Below are positions 36,177 to 47,115 of a stretch of 64,000 bases of DNA, piece by piece. Source of the stretch: Xanthostigma xanthostigma (taxonomy: Eukaryota; Arthropoda; Insecta; Raphidioptera; Raphidiidae); NCBI GenBank assembly GCA_963575645.1, contig OY754465.1, forward strand, positions 35,971,501 to 36,035,500, written 5' to 3'. Under the pieces are notes generated by a model. That model worked only from the letters and a program-made list of their open reading frames with translations, had not been told where the DNA came from and ran no database searches. A program made the translations under genes and the position numbers. Each line of letters starts with the position of its first letter. Within the stretch, counting starts at the first letter, position 1.

Positions 36177-36676
36177 TTTTGTGCTTTTATTAGTTTTTTA
36201 ACTTCCAAAGTTCAAGAAGCAATTTCTCAGTAACAAATCGATCGAATCGAAAAAAAACAAATACGGTTGTGTAAGTAATAAAAAACCCTTCCAAATTAGG
36301 GATCATTAAATTTGATCCCCGTCCCATTAAAAAATTTGGGGGGTTACTACCCCCCGCACAGGGCTAGAGTTGTAGGAATGATTTTTGCATACAAACTGCT
36401 CCCCTTTGATATAAAAATCGACGTGTTTTTGGATTTTTGTCGAAACGTTTATTTTGCTGAGTTTTATGGGGGTACAAGTTTTCGTTGGGACACCGTGTAT
36501 AATCTTGAAACAATGGATTTATTACCTGCCTTATTGGTAAGTACTAAGTAGGTACATTACCAAAGCAATAATATTGCTATGTATCAAGCCACCGGTTCCG
36601 CAGAACCGAGCTCCGAACGTAATTCTCAACTGTTTGTCAACGTTCAATTGTTATCAAGTTTGATTTTTATTGTAAA

Positions 36677-37253
36677 CTAGCGGCCCTGTACGTGCTTCGC
36701 TACGTATAAAGTGAAATAATAAAACAATTTAATTGGAACATCTATCTATCTATCTATCTATTTTATTAATTGCTAGCTATTTTAAAATATACATGGGTGT
36801 ATATGTGTGTATGTCGAGCACTCCGGCTGCGCCGTCGTGCTCGATACCTTAACCTCAGCAGCACGTGGTGGTTATGCTATTGAATTGTAGCTTATATGAA
36901 ACGTTGCGCCATCTATTGAATATTCACTCAATCCAGTCAACAGGTATCGCCATCTGTTAGAATCCTTTGGAGCTGAGCACTCCGGCTGCGCCGTCGTGCT
37001 AGCTTATATGAAACGTTGCGCCATCTATTGAATATTCACTCAATCCAGTCAACAGATAAATATGACTGTCAAGGAATAGACAAATAATTTGCAATAAAAT
37101 AATATTGCGACTATAAATTGAAATGTAAGCTATCCTATCTTTCAAGCTGGGTCGAATTGCACACGGTGTGCAAATCAAATTTAAAATCGGTTCAGTAGTT
37201 TAGGAGTCCATCGCGGACAAACATGTGACACGTACTTTTTATATATTAAGATG
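36677..37253 (+). repeat. CTAGCGG-type interspersed element with internal duplication
   Basis: It starts CTAGCGGCCCTGTACGTGC and ends CGTACTTTTTATATATTAAG. A block of about 90 bp (GAGCACTCCGGCTGCGCCG to CACTCAATCCAGTCAACAG) occurs twice, at about 36818-36945 and 36975-37053. An (ATCT)n tract lies at 36741-36762. It is non-coding. The class is unresolved. Confidence 0.6.
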
Positions 37254-37843
37254 AAATATCTGTGATCTAGGAGTAAAATAAGTCAACGCTGATGTTGACT
37301 TTTTTATCTTAACTCGGTTGTAGCCTAATTAAACATTCCTTACTTATATAAGCACTTTATTATTGTTTGGATACCAATTAGCATTATTTTGAGATTTACA
37401 GGTAAAAACAAGTTTTCGAAGCACGTTTTCATAGTAAATACCTGAAAACCTCGCTAAAACGAAACCACAGAGGTCTCGTTTAAATTTAATATATACTTAT
37501 TAAGTTATTATACATGCCGAGAACAGGAGAGCGTCCGGAGGTAAGTTTCGCCCATACATACCTGGGTTGAATTTCGCACGAAATACATTCAAATTGCAGT
37601 TTTTCGAAAAGGGTTTTTTCACTTTTTTTTACTGCCAAAATAGAACTCTACCGAAATTTAATGAAACACGTTGAGTAGTTAAATTGTTATAAACAAAAAT
37701 CTGTTGTTATTATTCAGTGACAAACTTAGCCGCGTGTGTACCCTTGGGCCTTGGCCTTTGCCGACGATTTGTAATGTATTGTAATATCTATCAACAATGG
37801 CACAGTTTTTAATTTGAATTAATTGTTTTACTCCTTACTGTTA

Positions 37844-37931
37844 AGGCCCCCATGGCCGTTGTTCGTGTTTAACCGTACAGTTTTACCCGGCGGTTAAAAC
37901 TGCCAAAAAAGAACGAGGTGTATGGGGGCCT
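37844..37931. mobile_element. 88-bp Harbinger-like MITE, TTA duplication
   Basis: The ends are AGGCCCCCAT and ATGGGGGCCT, perfect inverted copies. TTA is on each side (37841-37843 and 37932-37934). A second short inverted pair (GTTCG..GAAC) lies inside. Too short to code. Confidence 0.8.
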
Positions 37932-38349
37932 TTATAGGCGTGGTTTTCATGGTTTATACGTTTTTCCAATATTGTAATGGAAAACCTGTTTAAAAATAAT
38001 CAACAGCATTTGAGAAGTTATAAAAATAATTAGTAATATTATTCAGGGTTGGTGAGTTCATATTTGATATTTCTGCTCATTTGGATTTATGATCAGATTA
38101 CAATAAACCTGGTGAGTGTTAAATATCAACAAAATACCACTCAATTCGAGATTGACACAGAAATATAAAATGTCCCAACTAAATAAAATAATATGTTGTG
38201 TTCAGATCCGCTGCTAACTATTTATGCGTCCAACAGCATTGAAATTTAAAATATTTTTGAGAAAAGTTTTTGACGTGATAACGTCTTATAAATTGATGAA
38301 TCACCAATCTTATAAATTGATAAAACACCGGCTGCATGTACGAAAAAGT

Positions 38350-38428
38350 GTAACGTTCCTAACGGTCGTAACGTTCCTAACGTAACGTTCCTAACGTAAC
38401 GTTCCTAACGCGTAACGCGTAACGTTCC
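38350..38428. repeat. Minisatellite, unit GTAACGTTCCTAAC
   Basis: About five tandem copies of a 13-16-base unit, GTAACGTTCCTAAC(g), occur with some internal slippage, ending in CGTAACGCGTAACGTTCC. AACGTT is itself palindromic. Confidence 0.8.
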
Positions 38429-40353
38429 GCCTGACCCTGTGCGTGCTTTTTGCTAATTTCTCGCTCAATTTAAATCAAATCGGTTTGAAACCAGTCTTAA
38501 ACGAAAGAGGAGAACATTTTACATAGATTTCGTATAACAGAATTTGCCTAAACAGTTTTTTTATACAAATTTATATAGAAAAATAGCTGTATAAATGCAA
38601 TGTTGTCTAATGCATGGCGCGACGCGGTCGGTCGTCTTTGTTTGCCGTACATGGAAATTAGAAAATAACGTATGTCTTGTCTTAACATGAAAACGGCTGC
38701 ATTTCTAATGTTTATTTCAATTTTTTGACATTAGTATTTTGTGAAATGCAACGCCTTCTAAGTTAAGTATTGGAATAACTAATTATTATTAGAACATAAT
38801 ACTTTGACAGTTGCAAACGTCACTTTTGACATTTCTTATCATTCCGACACCAAGGATAAGCGGATTGAAACCAAATTTTGGGAGGTTTAGGTTATGTATT
38901 ACGGAATACGTTATCACGTAAAACTATCGTCCGTAAACCGACTTTACAGACAACCAATTTTTTTAAAATGTATATTATCCGACGATCAGCAGGATTAACC
39001 GGTAGGTTTACATAGCTGATTTGGGTAATCCCGAATGAGATACTACTGTATCAAAACTGCCGATATTTATAATATTATATTTGATGGGAAAATTGCAAAA
39101 TATAATTACGTATGGGCGGCATATTTGCGGAACAACACCACAAAATGTCCCCAAATTAGTATGTTTTTAAATGATATTTTAATATTTTTGAAGTAAATAT
39201 TGAAGGATACTTGAACTTCTTGAAAAGGCAACATGGTGTTTATATAGCCAATAGAGCGCCAAAACTTAAAAGTGCAGTGGGTATAATTTCTTAACTAAAA
39301 TCCTCTGAACTAATATAATATTAATATTATTTTTTTGGAATTTTTTCTATTTTTTCAATAAAGTCCGTTAAATTTTTTTTTTCTAAACTTTATAGTTTCG
39401 GAAATATTTTGAAAATAAAAAAAAATCAGCCGCTCTTTTGTTTTATGGATCTGTCAGAAATAAACGTGGAACATATTATGTAGGTAACCATGGCAACGAA
39501 TAGCTAACATCATATTGAATACTAGCCATTACCCGCGTCACCTCATGCGATATCAGAAATTAAATTTTCTTTATTATAATCAAATGTCAACATTTTTGAA
39601 GTTGGAATGGTCCCGTCGCCCAATTGGCTGGAATTTTGACCTAAACTAGTACCATTCCCCACTTGTGGGTTGGAATGGTAATATTACTATTAAAAATTGA
39701 AGTTCTACCCTATCACTGTATAGGCATTGTCAAGTTTGGGAATGATCAACGCAGTAACTAGAGCCTGGCGCAATCAGAGATGCAATTATGATTGTTTTAC
39801 TTGAATAATGAATTACCTTTATCAAACCAAGCAAAATCAGAATCTTGTCCTAAGCGCCGATGATTCTAGCTACGGCACTAGGCAGAATATCTCTACTTTA
39901 AATAATTTTGATCTGAATTTTTTGTGTGAGTTGTAAAGGAATAATGGAATTAAATATAGAAAAAATTTTATGAAAAGTTTGAGTGACGGCATTTATGAAA
40001 GCCAAACAGGAGAGATAGCTGAAAAATGAAAAATTTGAAGATCTGACGATTTAGGGTAGGAATACAATTTATATAAAAACTTACAAATGTGGATATTTCG
40101 AAAAAAGGCTGTATATTAATAATGTTCAAATCAGTTTTAATGCCGACATTTCGAAAAATTTATTTTTATCACCAGAGCTATTTGAACAGAAAAATAGTCT
40201 TAATATTAGAGGTATACATTGTTATCAATAAATTAGTATGGTCTAAACTAAAGAATCCAATGCAATAACAACGATTACAAAAATATTTAAATTGCATTAT
40301 GTAACGAACACTATAATATAAAAATTTAATATAATCGCTAAATAAAAACTTAC

Positions 40354-40538
40354 CTCTTTTAGAAATAAGTCCGACAGTTCAATAACACAATATTCAATAA
40401 TCAGATATAAATATTTGATGTGCAACAATTAACGTACAACGATTATTTGTGATAGTGATTAGGCGCACGCGGCACTACAACAACAGTAGGTTGCTTCATT
40501 AGAGCCCACCTGGATAACGCGGACGCTTGTTGACCACT
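40354..40538 (-). other. Predicted 5' non-coding first exon of an unseen gene
   Basis: On the minus strand, 185 bp run from an initiator (TTCAGT, A at 40538) to a perfect 5' splice site, AAAAGAG|GTAAGT, with the last exon base at 40354. The exon carries one short upstream frame of 18 codons starting MKQPTVVVVP and closed by TAA, so it is a leader rather than coding. No matching downstream exon was recognised; the gene body would lie leftward of 40354 and possibly outside the window. It is free of the repeat families seen here. Confidence 0.4.
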
Positions 40539-40563
40539 GAATTGACAATCCGACTGTCTTATA
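40538..40563 (-). promoter_or_regulatory. TATA plus initiator core promoter
   Basis: The minus-strand sequence GGGCTATAAGACAG (TATAAG at 40558-40563) is followed 25 bases later by an insect initiator, TTCAGT, at 40536-40541. Arrangement and spacing are those of a standard arthropod polymerase II promoter, slightly compact. It supports the first exon at 40354-40538. Confidence 0.4.
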
Positions 40564-40897
40564 GCCCTGTCCGTCTAAAAGAAGGCACACACACATTTGT
40601 AAAGAGTACACACAAAAGTGGTTCCGTCAACAAATATTTGCGGAGTCGAAATAACAAATAAAACGAAGGATCTCATCTTTAATATAAAATTCATCTCTCT
40701 TTCAGAAGTTTTTGAAATGAACTCAGGCCGCTTAACAGATGCTATTAATGTCAGCTGTCGAGCGTCTATATATAAGCCATTTAACGCATTAAATATTTAA
40801 CGTTAATGGTGGCAACAAAAAATAAATCACTCGATTATAATAATTGATAGATATTATATTTCTCTGTAAACATCAATTTGTAAAGTTTACTTAAATG

Positions 40898-41455
40898 TAT
40901 GGTTGCCAGGTCGCCAAACCAAATAGCCCTACAGACTAGCCAGTTTGGCCGGACATTTGGGTAAAAAGGCCGGAAAGCCTACATTATTGAGGATTTTGTC
41001 TCAGTATTAATAGGTACAACAGAAAAATTGTATGTAAAATCAAGCTTTTTTATTATTACCATGAATCTTGTTAAATTCTAATGAAATATGAATAACATTG
41101 AATGCCAAATCAGTTCAAGTACTAATCAGCCAAAGTCATCAGTCAAAATTAAATTCTAGATAAACATTTATCAAGATTTAATAAAAGGCAATTGCACAAA
41201 TAAGTCTTATGTACCTGCTATTACTTCCCAAAACAAAATAAAAAACAATCTAAACAAAACAAAACTTATTTTCTTTAAGTTAATAAAAATCATTATTCAT
41301 ATTCTCCTGCGCTCGGCCACGCTCGACGCTCGCTCGTTTGCGAAATGTAAAAAGCCTAACAAAAGCCGGACAAGCCGGACACCGTTTATTTTGACCGGAC
41401 ACGCAATCAAAAAGCCTAACTATGTCCGGCTTTATCCGGACCCCTGGAAACACTA
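40898..41455. mobile_element. hAT-type non-autonomous element, 8-bp duplication CTTAAATG
   Basis: Identical CTTAAATG copies lie at 40890-40897 and 41456-41463. The ends (TATGGTTGCCAGGTCGCC and GGACCCCTGGAAACACTA) pair imperfectly. Internal GCCGGACA and TCCGGC motifs recur near both ends, as subterminal repeats often do in hAT elements. The 558-bp body is non-coding. Confidence 0.8.
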
Positions 41456-41463
41456 CTTAAATG

Positions 41464-41765
41464 GGATTTTGCGTAATTTCTGTAGTGTGTAGTGTAAACA
41501 ACACATAACCACGGTCCGTCACTGTTTGTCGAGCGACGTTCACACAGTTCGGTCGGTCGTTGGTGGCCGAACTGTAGGCTTTGTTCACTTACGAGCTGGA
41601 GTTTCAAATCATCCTCGAATCACTGTTTACCGGACGGCGATCATACAGTTCGGCCGTCGCCGCACGAACTGTATGGTTTAACATCTGTAGTGTGTATAGT
41701 GTAAACAAGACGTCAGAGGCCTACCCGGCTAGAGCTCTATACTAACTAGCTTACGCCTAATTTTT
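41464..41765. other. GC-richer spacer with two related palindromic blocks
   Basis: TACAGTTCGGCC(g/a) and its partner CGAACTGTA(g/t)G recur at 41538-41580 and 41643-41685, together with TGTAGTGTGTA. This looks like a small degraded element. The minus frame at 41416-41607 is a by-product. Confidence 0.4.
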
Positions 41766-41769
41766 TTAA

Positions 41770-42188
41770 GAGTATTTGTCCCTGCAAATACCCCCTGCAC
41801 CCTTCATATCAAATCTTTTCCCCTCGCCTAAAAACGGTTCGCGCTCTCCCGACGCTATTTTTAAAGCTAGAGGGTTCTGGTAAACGCCAAATGAAAGACA
41901 AAGAATCAGACTACAGATCCTTCAGGCGAATTTTTTGAAAAAAATTCCTGAAAAAACTTACAATCTTTCGAAAAAAATAATAAGCTACGTAATATTTCAC
42001 ACGTAGGCGAAACTGTTTTTCAAAAAATTCGCCTGAAGGATCTGTAGTCTGATTCTTTGTCTTTCATTTGGCGTTTACCAGAACCCTCTAACTTTAAAAA
42101 TAGCGTCGGGAGAGCGCGAACCGTTTTTAGGCGAGGGGAAAAGATTTGGGATGAAGGGTGCAGGGGGTATTTGCAGGGACGAATACTC
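41770..42188. mobile_element. TTAA-flanked 419-bp MITE, copy 2
   Basis: It has the same ends, length and internal order as the copy at 33582-34000, with a few substitutions (GAGTATTTG at the left end). TTAA lies on both sides (41766-41769 and 42189-42192). The central part differs most from copy 1. Confidence 0.9.
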
Positions 42189-42238
42189 TTAAGACGCTTG
42201 TATGACCACGCATGCAAAGGCTAGTAAACAATTAGTCA

Positions 42239-42388
42239 GATTTTTTTCAAATTCGGTGCACCGACAGAAAACAACATTCTATAAGTTTAATAAGCACATC
42301 TAGATATCAGCTGTATCTATTACCATTTTGAAAATTAGTCGAACAAAAAAATTGTATTTTTAAAAGCATGTCTAGGCCGTTCAAAAAC
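42239..42388. repeat. Fragment of repeat family B
   Basis: CACCGACAGAAAACAACATTC and TCTAGGCCGTTCAAAAAC match parts of the longer family B copies at 45295-47115. It is cut on the right by a foldback palindrome. Confidence 0.55.
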
Positions 42389-42613
42389 AAATAAAATATA
42401 GTTTAAAAAAAACTAAAAAACACGCTTTATATCGCACTAAAAAGTAAAAAATAATTGTTTTAAAATAAGCTTAAAAAGCGTGGGGCGCTTTGTTCCACAT
42501 TTTCGTACATCGAGCGCCCAACGCTTTTTAAGCTTATTTTAAAACAATTATTTTTTACTTTTTAGTGCGATATAAAGCGTGTTTTTTAGTTTTTTTTAAA
42601 CTATATTTTATTT
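42389..42613. mobile_element. Foldback MITE with ~95-bp perfect arms
   Basis: The left arm from AAATAAAATATAGTTT to AAGCTTAAAAAGCGT and the right arm match almost exactly. The loop of roughly 35 bases contains CACATTTTCGTACATCG between GGGGCGCT and AGCGCCC. No coding content. Confidence 0.8.
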
Positions 42614-42628
42614 TTCACTTTTTAGTTT

Positions 42629-43135
42629 GAGGATCTATAAAAGAATTTATTAATCCTGGGGGTCCTAATAAGGATAATGGGAAACTGTTATCAAATTATT
42701 GCATTGTCATCGGTCCTTGATACGTATGCAAAGTTTCAAATTAATCTGAGGATCTATAAAAGAATTTATTAATCCTGGGGGTCCTAATAAGGATAATGGG
42801 AAACTGTTATCAAATTATTGCATTGTCATCGGTCCTTGATACGTATGCAAAGTTTCAAATTAATCAGACTTCGGGAAATTGGTGAAAATAAAGCGTTTAC
42901 TACAGAGGATCTATAAAAGAATTTATTAATCCTGGGGGTCCTAATAAGGATAATGGGAAACTGTTATCAAATTATTGCATTGTCATCGGTCCTTGATACG
43001 TATGCAAAGTTTCAAATTAATCAGACTTCGGGAAATTGGTGAAAATTATGCTCAAAGATTCCGTTACGGAGTTAGTTACATACATACATACATATTTACA
43101 ACCCAAACTAATATAAAGCGTATAAAAAAAAAAAA
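42629..43135 (+). repeat. Three identical copies of a 118-bp LINE-like 3' unit
   Basis: The unit starts GAGGATCTATAAAAGAATTT at 42629, 42748 and 42905 and ends GCAAAGTTTCAAATTAATC. I see no differences among the three. Copies 2 and 3 continue with AGACTTCGGGAAATTGGTG. Copy 3 runs on into TTCCGTTACGGAGTTAGTTA, then ACATACATACATAC and an A-rich end, which is a non-LTR 3' terminus. Copies 1 and 2 abut at a 119-bp period, and copy 3 follows after 157 bp. Confidence 0.85.
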
Positions 43136-43735
43136 GAGTTTTTGAAAATTTTCGAAAATCAACTATTTTCCCATAATTATAGTCTGAGGGTTTTTTTAAA
43201 GAAAATTTAAAAATCTCTCAAATCTTTTCAAATTCGACATGCTTGGTATAGAAAAAAACGCTAAATTAAAAGAGGCACGTATTGCAATAAATCTATAATC
43301 ATAGACGTAGCAACGATTTTATCCTAGGGGGAGGGCAAATTTTCAACTTTACCTACCATTACCAGCTGCCACATAATTTGAAAACTGTTCATACAAGCGA
43401 AATCGATCAACACGACTCTGGAGAAATTTCACGACAAAGAAAATATGTAGATTATCCCGCTTTCTACGCCAATGTCTATAATAAAGTCAATATATATATT
43501 TTAATTTTAATTGAGGACATCGCAAACTTGAGCTTGTCTTTCAATTTAAATGGTATGGTATTATACGTAGGTACCTACCAAGAATTTTTTGTATAGATAT
43601 GTATAACTGAAAACAATAAATCTATATATCTATTAGTTAAAGACTGTTTAGGCCGTCCGGAAACTAAAAACAAGTTTTGAGTTTTGTCGATAATTGTCTT
43701 TTTTTACCGTTCCGAATGCAGAACTATTCAAAAAA
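43136..43735. repeat. Repeat family B fragment and unassigned DNA
   Basis: 43140-43270 matches family B (AAATCAACTATTTTCCCATA, then AAATTCGACATGCTTGGTATA). The plus frame at 43378-43596 has no recognised family and follows directly. Between 43640 and 43735 lies another family B piece (TTAGGCCGTCCGGAAACTAA). Confidence 0.5.
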
Positions 43736-43830
43736 ATTTGAAAAGAAGTTTGACCCCGCAGGCCATTCCTGAAACTTCCCGCTATTTTCGAGTTCAAAAC
43801 GCTCAAAAATATATAAAACTAGCAAAATGT
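43736..43830 (-). repeat. Family A end fragment, minus orientation
   Basis: It holds the shared 3' end of family A in reverse: CTTCCCGCTATTTTCGAG preceded by GTTTGACCCCGCAGGCC. It is truncated at about 43830, next to a family C copy. Confidence 0.75.
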
Positions 43831-43835
43831 ATTTC

Positions 43836-44206
43836 GTTTGCGGCCCGGCGTCTGAACTAATTAGCTTTGAGCAAATTCTACCAGATTTGTTTCTGAACTA
43901 ATAGCTTTGATCGAATTCTATCAGATGTCGCTACTTGGTACTAAAACAGTTCTTTGTTTGCTTCTGAACTAATAGCTTTTAGTAAATTCTATCAGATGTC
44001 GTTACATGTTACTAATGATTTTTTTGAGAAAACACCGTAATTTTGTACAAAATATTTAATAAAAACTATCATATAGCGTAAGTTGCATCAAGCAAGACAC
44101 ATTTACAAAATTTCATTAAAATCGGTCCAGTGATTTCGGAGATTAGTGCGGCCAAAATTGTGACACGACAATTTTATAAAATATGTATATATATGGATAT
44201 AGGTAG
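43836..44206 (+). repeat. Interspersed family C, 5'-truncated copy
   Basis: It has GCGGCCCGGCGTCTGAAC, the repeated CTGAACTAATAGCTTTGA block, CAAGCAAGACACATTTAC and the AT-rich tail. It lacks the CTAGCGG-type start present in the copies at 24884 (minus) and 48626. Confidence 0.75.
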
Positions 44207-44877
44207 CAAGAAGTTTATTTTTTACCTACGACGGAACGACGAAGGTATATGCGTTTAGCCTGAAAGATTTTTTGTTTGTTTGTTAGTTTGTTGTGCACTC
44301 GAATGTCGCCATTTATCTGGAAAACGGTTTGATCAATTCAGATGCGGTTTTCTGTAAAGGGTTTGTAATTCATCTGCGATGGTTCTTATATAGATATTAC
44401 GATGGTAACGCCCCAGGGGGCGCTAACTGCACAAAAAAATAATCGCAAAAACCATAACAAACGTGCTACGCACGAACAGATCTAACAAGCGTCCGTTACT
44501 AGTGCTTTTTACAGCATTACACTTGTACATTTATTAAAAACACAATTATTATGAGCACTCTCGCACATAACGCGATTCAACAGCTATAGGCTATCAGATA
44601 TAGCTACACTGTGTACGCTGGTTCGGGTAGAGTGCTCGACCATCTGAACACACTTATAAAATCTCTAAAAAGTTTGAAATAAATTAAAATTGAAAATTTT
44701 GAAAACACCTATGGCGAATGTAAATGTTGTAATAGAAAAAAAATTAAATAAAATTCTAAAATCCCCGACTAACGCAGGTAAGTAACCAAAGAAAATCTGC
44801 CGGGGGCTGCAATTCGCTGCCCTGAAGATTAGAATAATATAAATTAGACTACAGTTATTTACGTACCAAACTCAAAA
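44207..44877. other. Unassigned repeat-like DNA
   Basis: The stretch contains GGTAACGCCCCAGGGGGCGC near 44405 and the motif CGTGCTACGCACG, which have the look of a degraded element. No gene was seen. Confidence 0.4.
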
Positions 44878-45270
44878 AAAAAACACTTTCATACGAATTT
44901 TTCGTTCTCGATATTTCGTGAACAAATGAAGCGATTTCGATGCGGTTGGCGGCAATCGACGCAGTTTTTTTAACTTAAGAAAGTATTTTTTTTAATTACT
45001 CTTAAAATTCCTATCAGATCGATTTTTTTCAATAAAATACTTTTTAGGTTAAAAAAGCTGCGTTGACTGTCGCAAACAGCATCAAAATCGGTTCATTTGT
45101 TCACGAGATATCGTTAACGAAAAATTCGTAAGAAAGTGTTTTTTTTTTGAGCTCGAAGCGCTAAAAAATTAACTTCTAACTATATTTTATATATTTTTGA
45201 GCGTTTTGAACTCGAAAATAGCGGGAAGTTTCAGGGATGGCCTGCAGGGTCAAACTTCCTTTCAAATGTA
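44878..45270. repeat. Family A copy with an internal inversion
   Basis: The first monomer (44880-44985) is in minus orientation (GTGAACAAATGAAGCG, GGCAATCGACGCAG). The next parts, from about 44990 on, are in plus orientation (CGGTTCATTTGTTCACGAG) and end with the family's GCGGGAAGTTTCAGGG. This is a rearranged copy. Confidence 0.7.
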
Positions 45271-45840
45271 TTTTTATTTAATTTGTCATTTTCCATTAGT
45301 CTAAGACTATATCACACAAAAATAAGAATTGAGTTTTTTGGCGAAAATCAACACTTTTCCCATAATAATCCCCATAGCGTTTTTTTTTTTTTTTTTGACA
45401 AAATTAGAAAATTTCTCATAACCTTTTCAAATTCGGTATGGTTATAGAAATCGACGCGCCGATTTCAATGAGCCCACCCATTGCGCTCTATCCACTTACC
45501 GTTCCGAAGATAAACGCACATTCGAATTGATTTTCTGGAAAGTCTAGAGTAAATATCGGATTCGGGTACATTCCAAATTTCGTGTACTGACAGAAAACGA
45601 CATTCTAAATTCAAAGATCACACCGAGGTCTATAATACCTATTTCCATTTCGAAGATAGAGCCTTTCAAAAAAATTGCATAAATTTAAAAGAGCTTTAAA
45701 TGGTTACAGATCATAAACTAAAACCTGAGCTTATTTTTTGATTTAATTTGTCATTTTCTGTTAGTCCAATGTTGTTTAGGCCGTTCAGAAACAAAAAACG
45801 TGTTTTGGTTTTTGTGAAAAACCGATGTTTTCCCTATAGT

Positions 45841-46859
45841 CAGTGGCGTAGCTACCCAGGGGCTAGGCGGGGCAGCGCCCCGGGGACCTCAAGCTCAGGG
45901 GGCCCTCGAATCCTTACCAGAAAATCTCGATCGAACTGAACTTTTGAAAATTTCTCCCATTTTCAAAATAAATTTGACAGGTTGCAGCCCGACTTTAATC
46001 ATGGCAACTCAGTTGAGAGAAATTCGAAAGTTATACCCAGGGAAATCCCCTAAATTCTTTCTGTGGGTTGGCAGTGTTGTCAATTTGACGAATAGCGATA
46101 TGTGCGTTTTATTATTCATCGATATGCGTTTTATTGTTAATGTCAATAAACTTTTTAGTACTGGTTAATATAGTGGTTCAATTTTATTTGATTTTACCAC
46201 ATTATTTGAGTCACTATCAATAGAAATATTTTATCCAGAAATACTTGCAGAAGACTGACTAAAAAACTTGTCAATTTTGGGCAATTTTTGTTTACTATCT
46301 TCTCTTTCTTGGCGTTGTTTGCGTTTAAATGCACCACTGGGTTTCTTCTTTTTGTCCATAATTTTAGTTTTCTAAATGTATAAATTTGACACGATTTATT
46401 GACGTGACGGACATCAATATGAGTGGTACTAAAAATTTTAGTACCACTTATATTAATGTCCGCATCAAGCCTGAATTAAACTAAAGCTAGAAAAAGATTG
46501 TAAATATAATTGTTATTTAGTCAGTTGGTAGGTCCGACCTTTATATAATAAACCCTTGAATCTTTTCTATTTCGTTTTATTGCCCAAATCTACACCAAGT
46601 ATTAATTGTAATTTGTGTTGTTACTGTTTAATATTTTTATTACCTGCCCTGCAGTGCACAAAAAAAAGTTGATCATATCAATAAGAGCTTTATCATCGAT
46701 GATAAAGTAGCTTAGCATTTTTAAAGTATTTGTATATTTAATATTTTTACTTGATAAAACCTAACCAGTTTAGATAGCAGTGGAGCCCCATTTTTTAATT
46801 TGCCCCAGGGCCCTTGGTTACCTAGCTACGCAAAAACAGTAAGGCGCATACTAAGGCTA
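45841..46859. mobile_element. hAT-like non-autonomous element inserted in family B
   Basis: It starts near 45841 with CAGTGGCGTAGCTACCCAGG and near its other end has CCTAGCTACG. The left flank reads CCTATAGT and the right flank GCTATAGT, compatible with an 8-bp duplication with one change. The true 3' terminus (CACTG) is missing and replaced by a short inverted copy of the flank (46832-46853). An internal perfect hairpin lies at 46405-46467 (ATGAGTGGTACTAAAA and complement). No transposase was recognised. Confidence 0.6.
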
Positions 46860-46881
46860 TAGTATGCGCCTTACTGTTTTT
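46832..46881. repeat. Perfect hairpin at the element's right junction
   Basis: AAAAACAGTAAGGCGCATAC plus TA, a 6-base loop, then its exact reverse complement. The right half belongs to the host repeat, and the left half replaces the element's normal end. Confidence 0.8.
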
Positions 46882-47115
46882 TTGGACAAAATTCTCAAAT
46901 CCTTTTCACATTTGGTATGCTTATAGAAATCGACACGCTGATTTCTAGTCCACCCACTGCGCTGTACCACTTACCGTCTAGGGTTTTAGACTTTAGAAGA
47001 TTGAGCCGTTCCAAGTTATTTTCTGGAAAGTATAGAATGTCTGTCGGCATAGATCAAGTAAATTTACTCAGTGCTGTGGGATACTTTTCAAATTTGATAT
47101 ACTTATGTTTCCTGT

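Larger units (their letters stand above)
34646..36499 (+). mobile_element. IS630/Tc1-mariner-type transposon with long TIRs, dead
   Basis: The ends TACACGGTGTC and GACACCGTGTA are flanked by TA (34644-34645 and 36500-36501). The inverted repeats are long: the right arm covers about 36158-36499, and the left covers 34646-34877 plus 35019-35140. The left arm is interrupted by a retroposon tail (34878-35018). Between the arms is a broken transposase frame (35259-36176). The element is 1854 bp including the insertion. Confidence 0.85.
37254..40353. other. Intergenic DNA with one MITE and one minisatellite
   Basis: It holds the Harbinger-like MITE (37844-37931) and the GTAACGTTCCTAAC tandem repeat (38350-38428). 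No coding exon was recognised. If the minus-strand promoter at 40538-40563 is real, this stretch is its downstream transcript. Confidence 0.4.
45295..47115. repeat. Tandem pair of family B repeats, second copy split by an element
   Basis: Copy 1 (about 45295-45765) and copy 2 (about 45766-45840 plus 46882-47115) share CCCATTGCGCTCTA-like, CAAATTCGGTATG and TTTTCTGGAAAGT blocks in the same order. Copy 2 is interrupted by the hAT-like element at 45841-46859. Frames here (45748-45939, 45944-46168, 46917-47117) are by-products. Confidence 0.65.
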
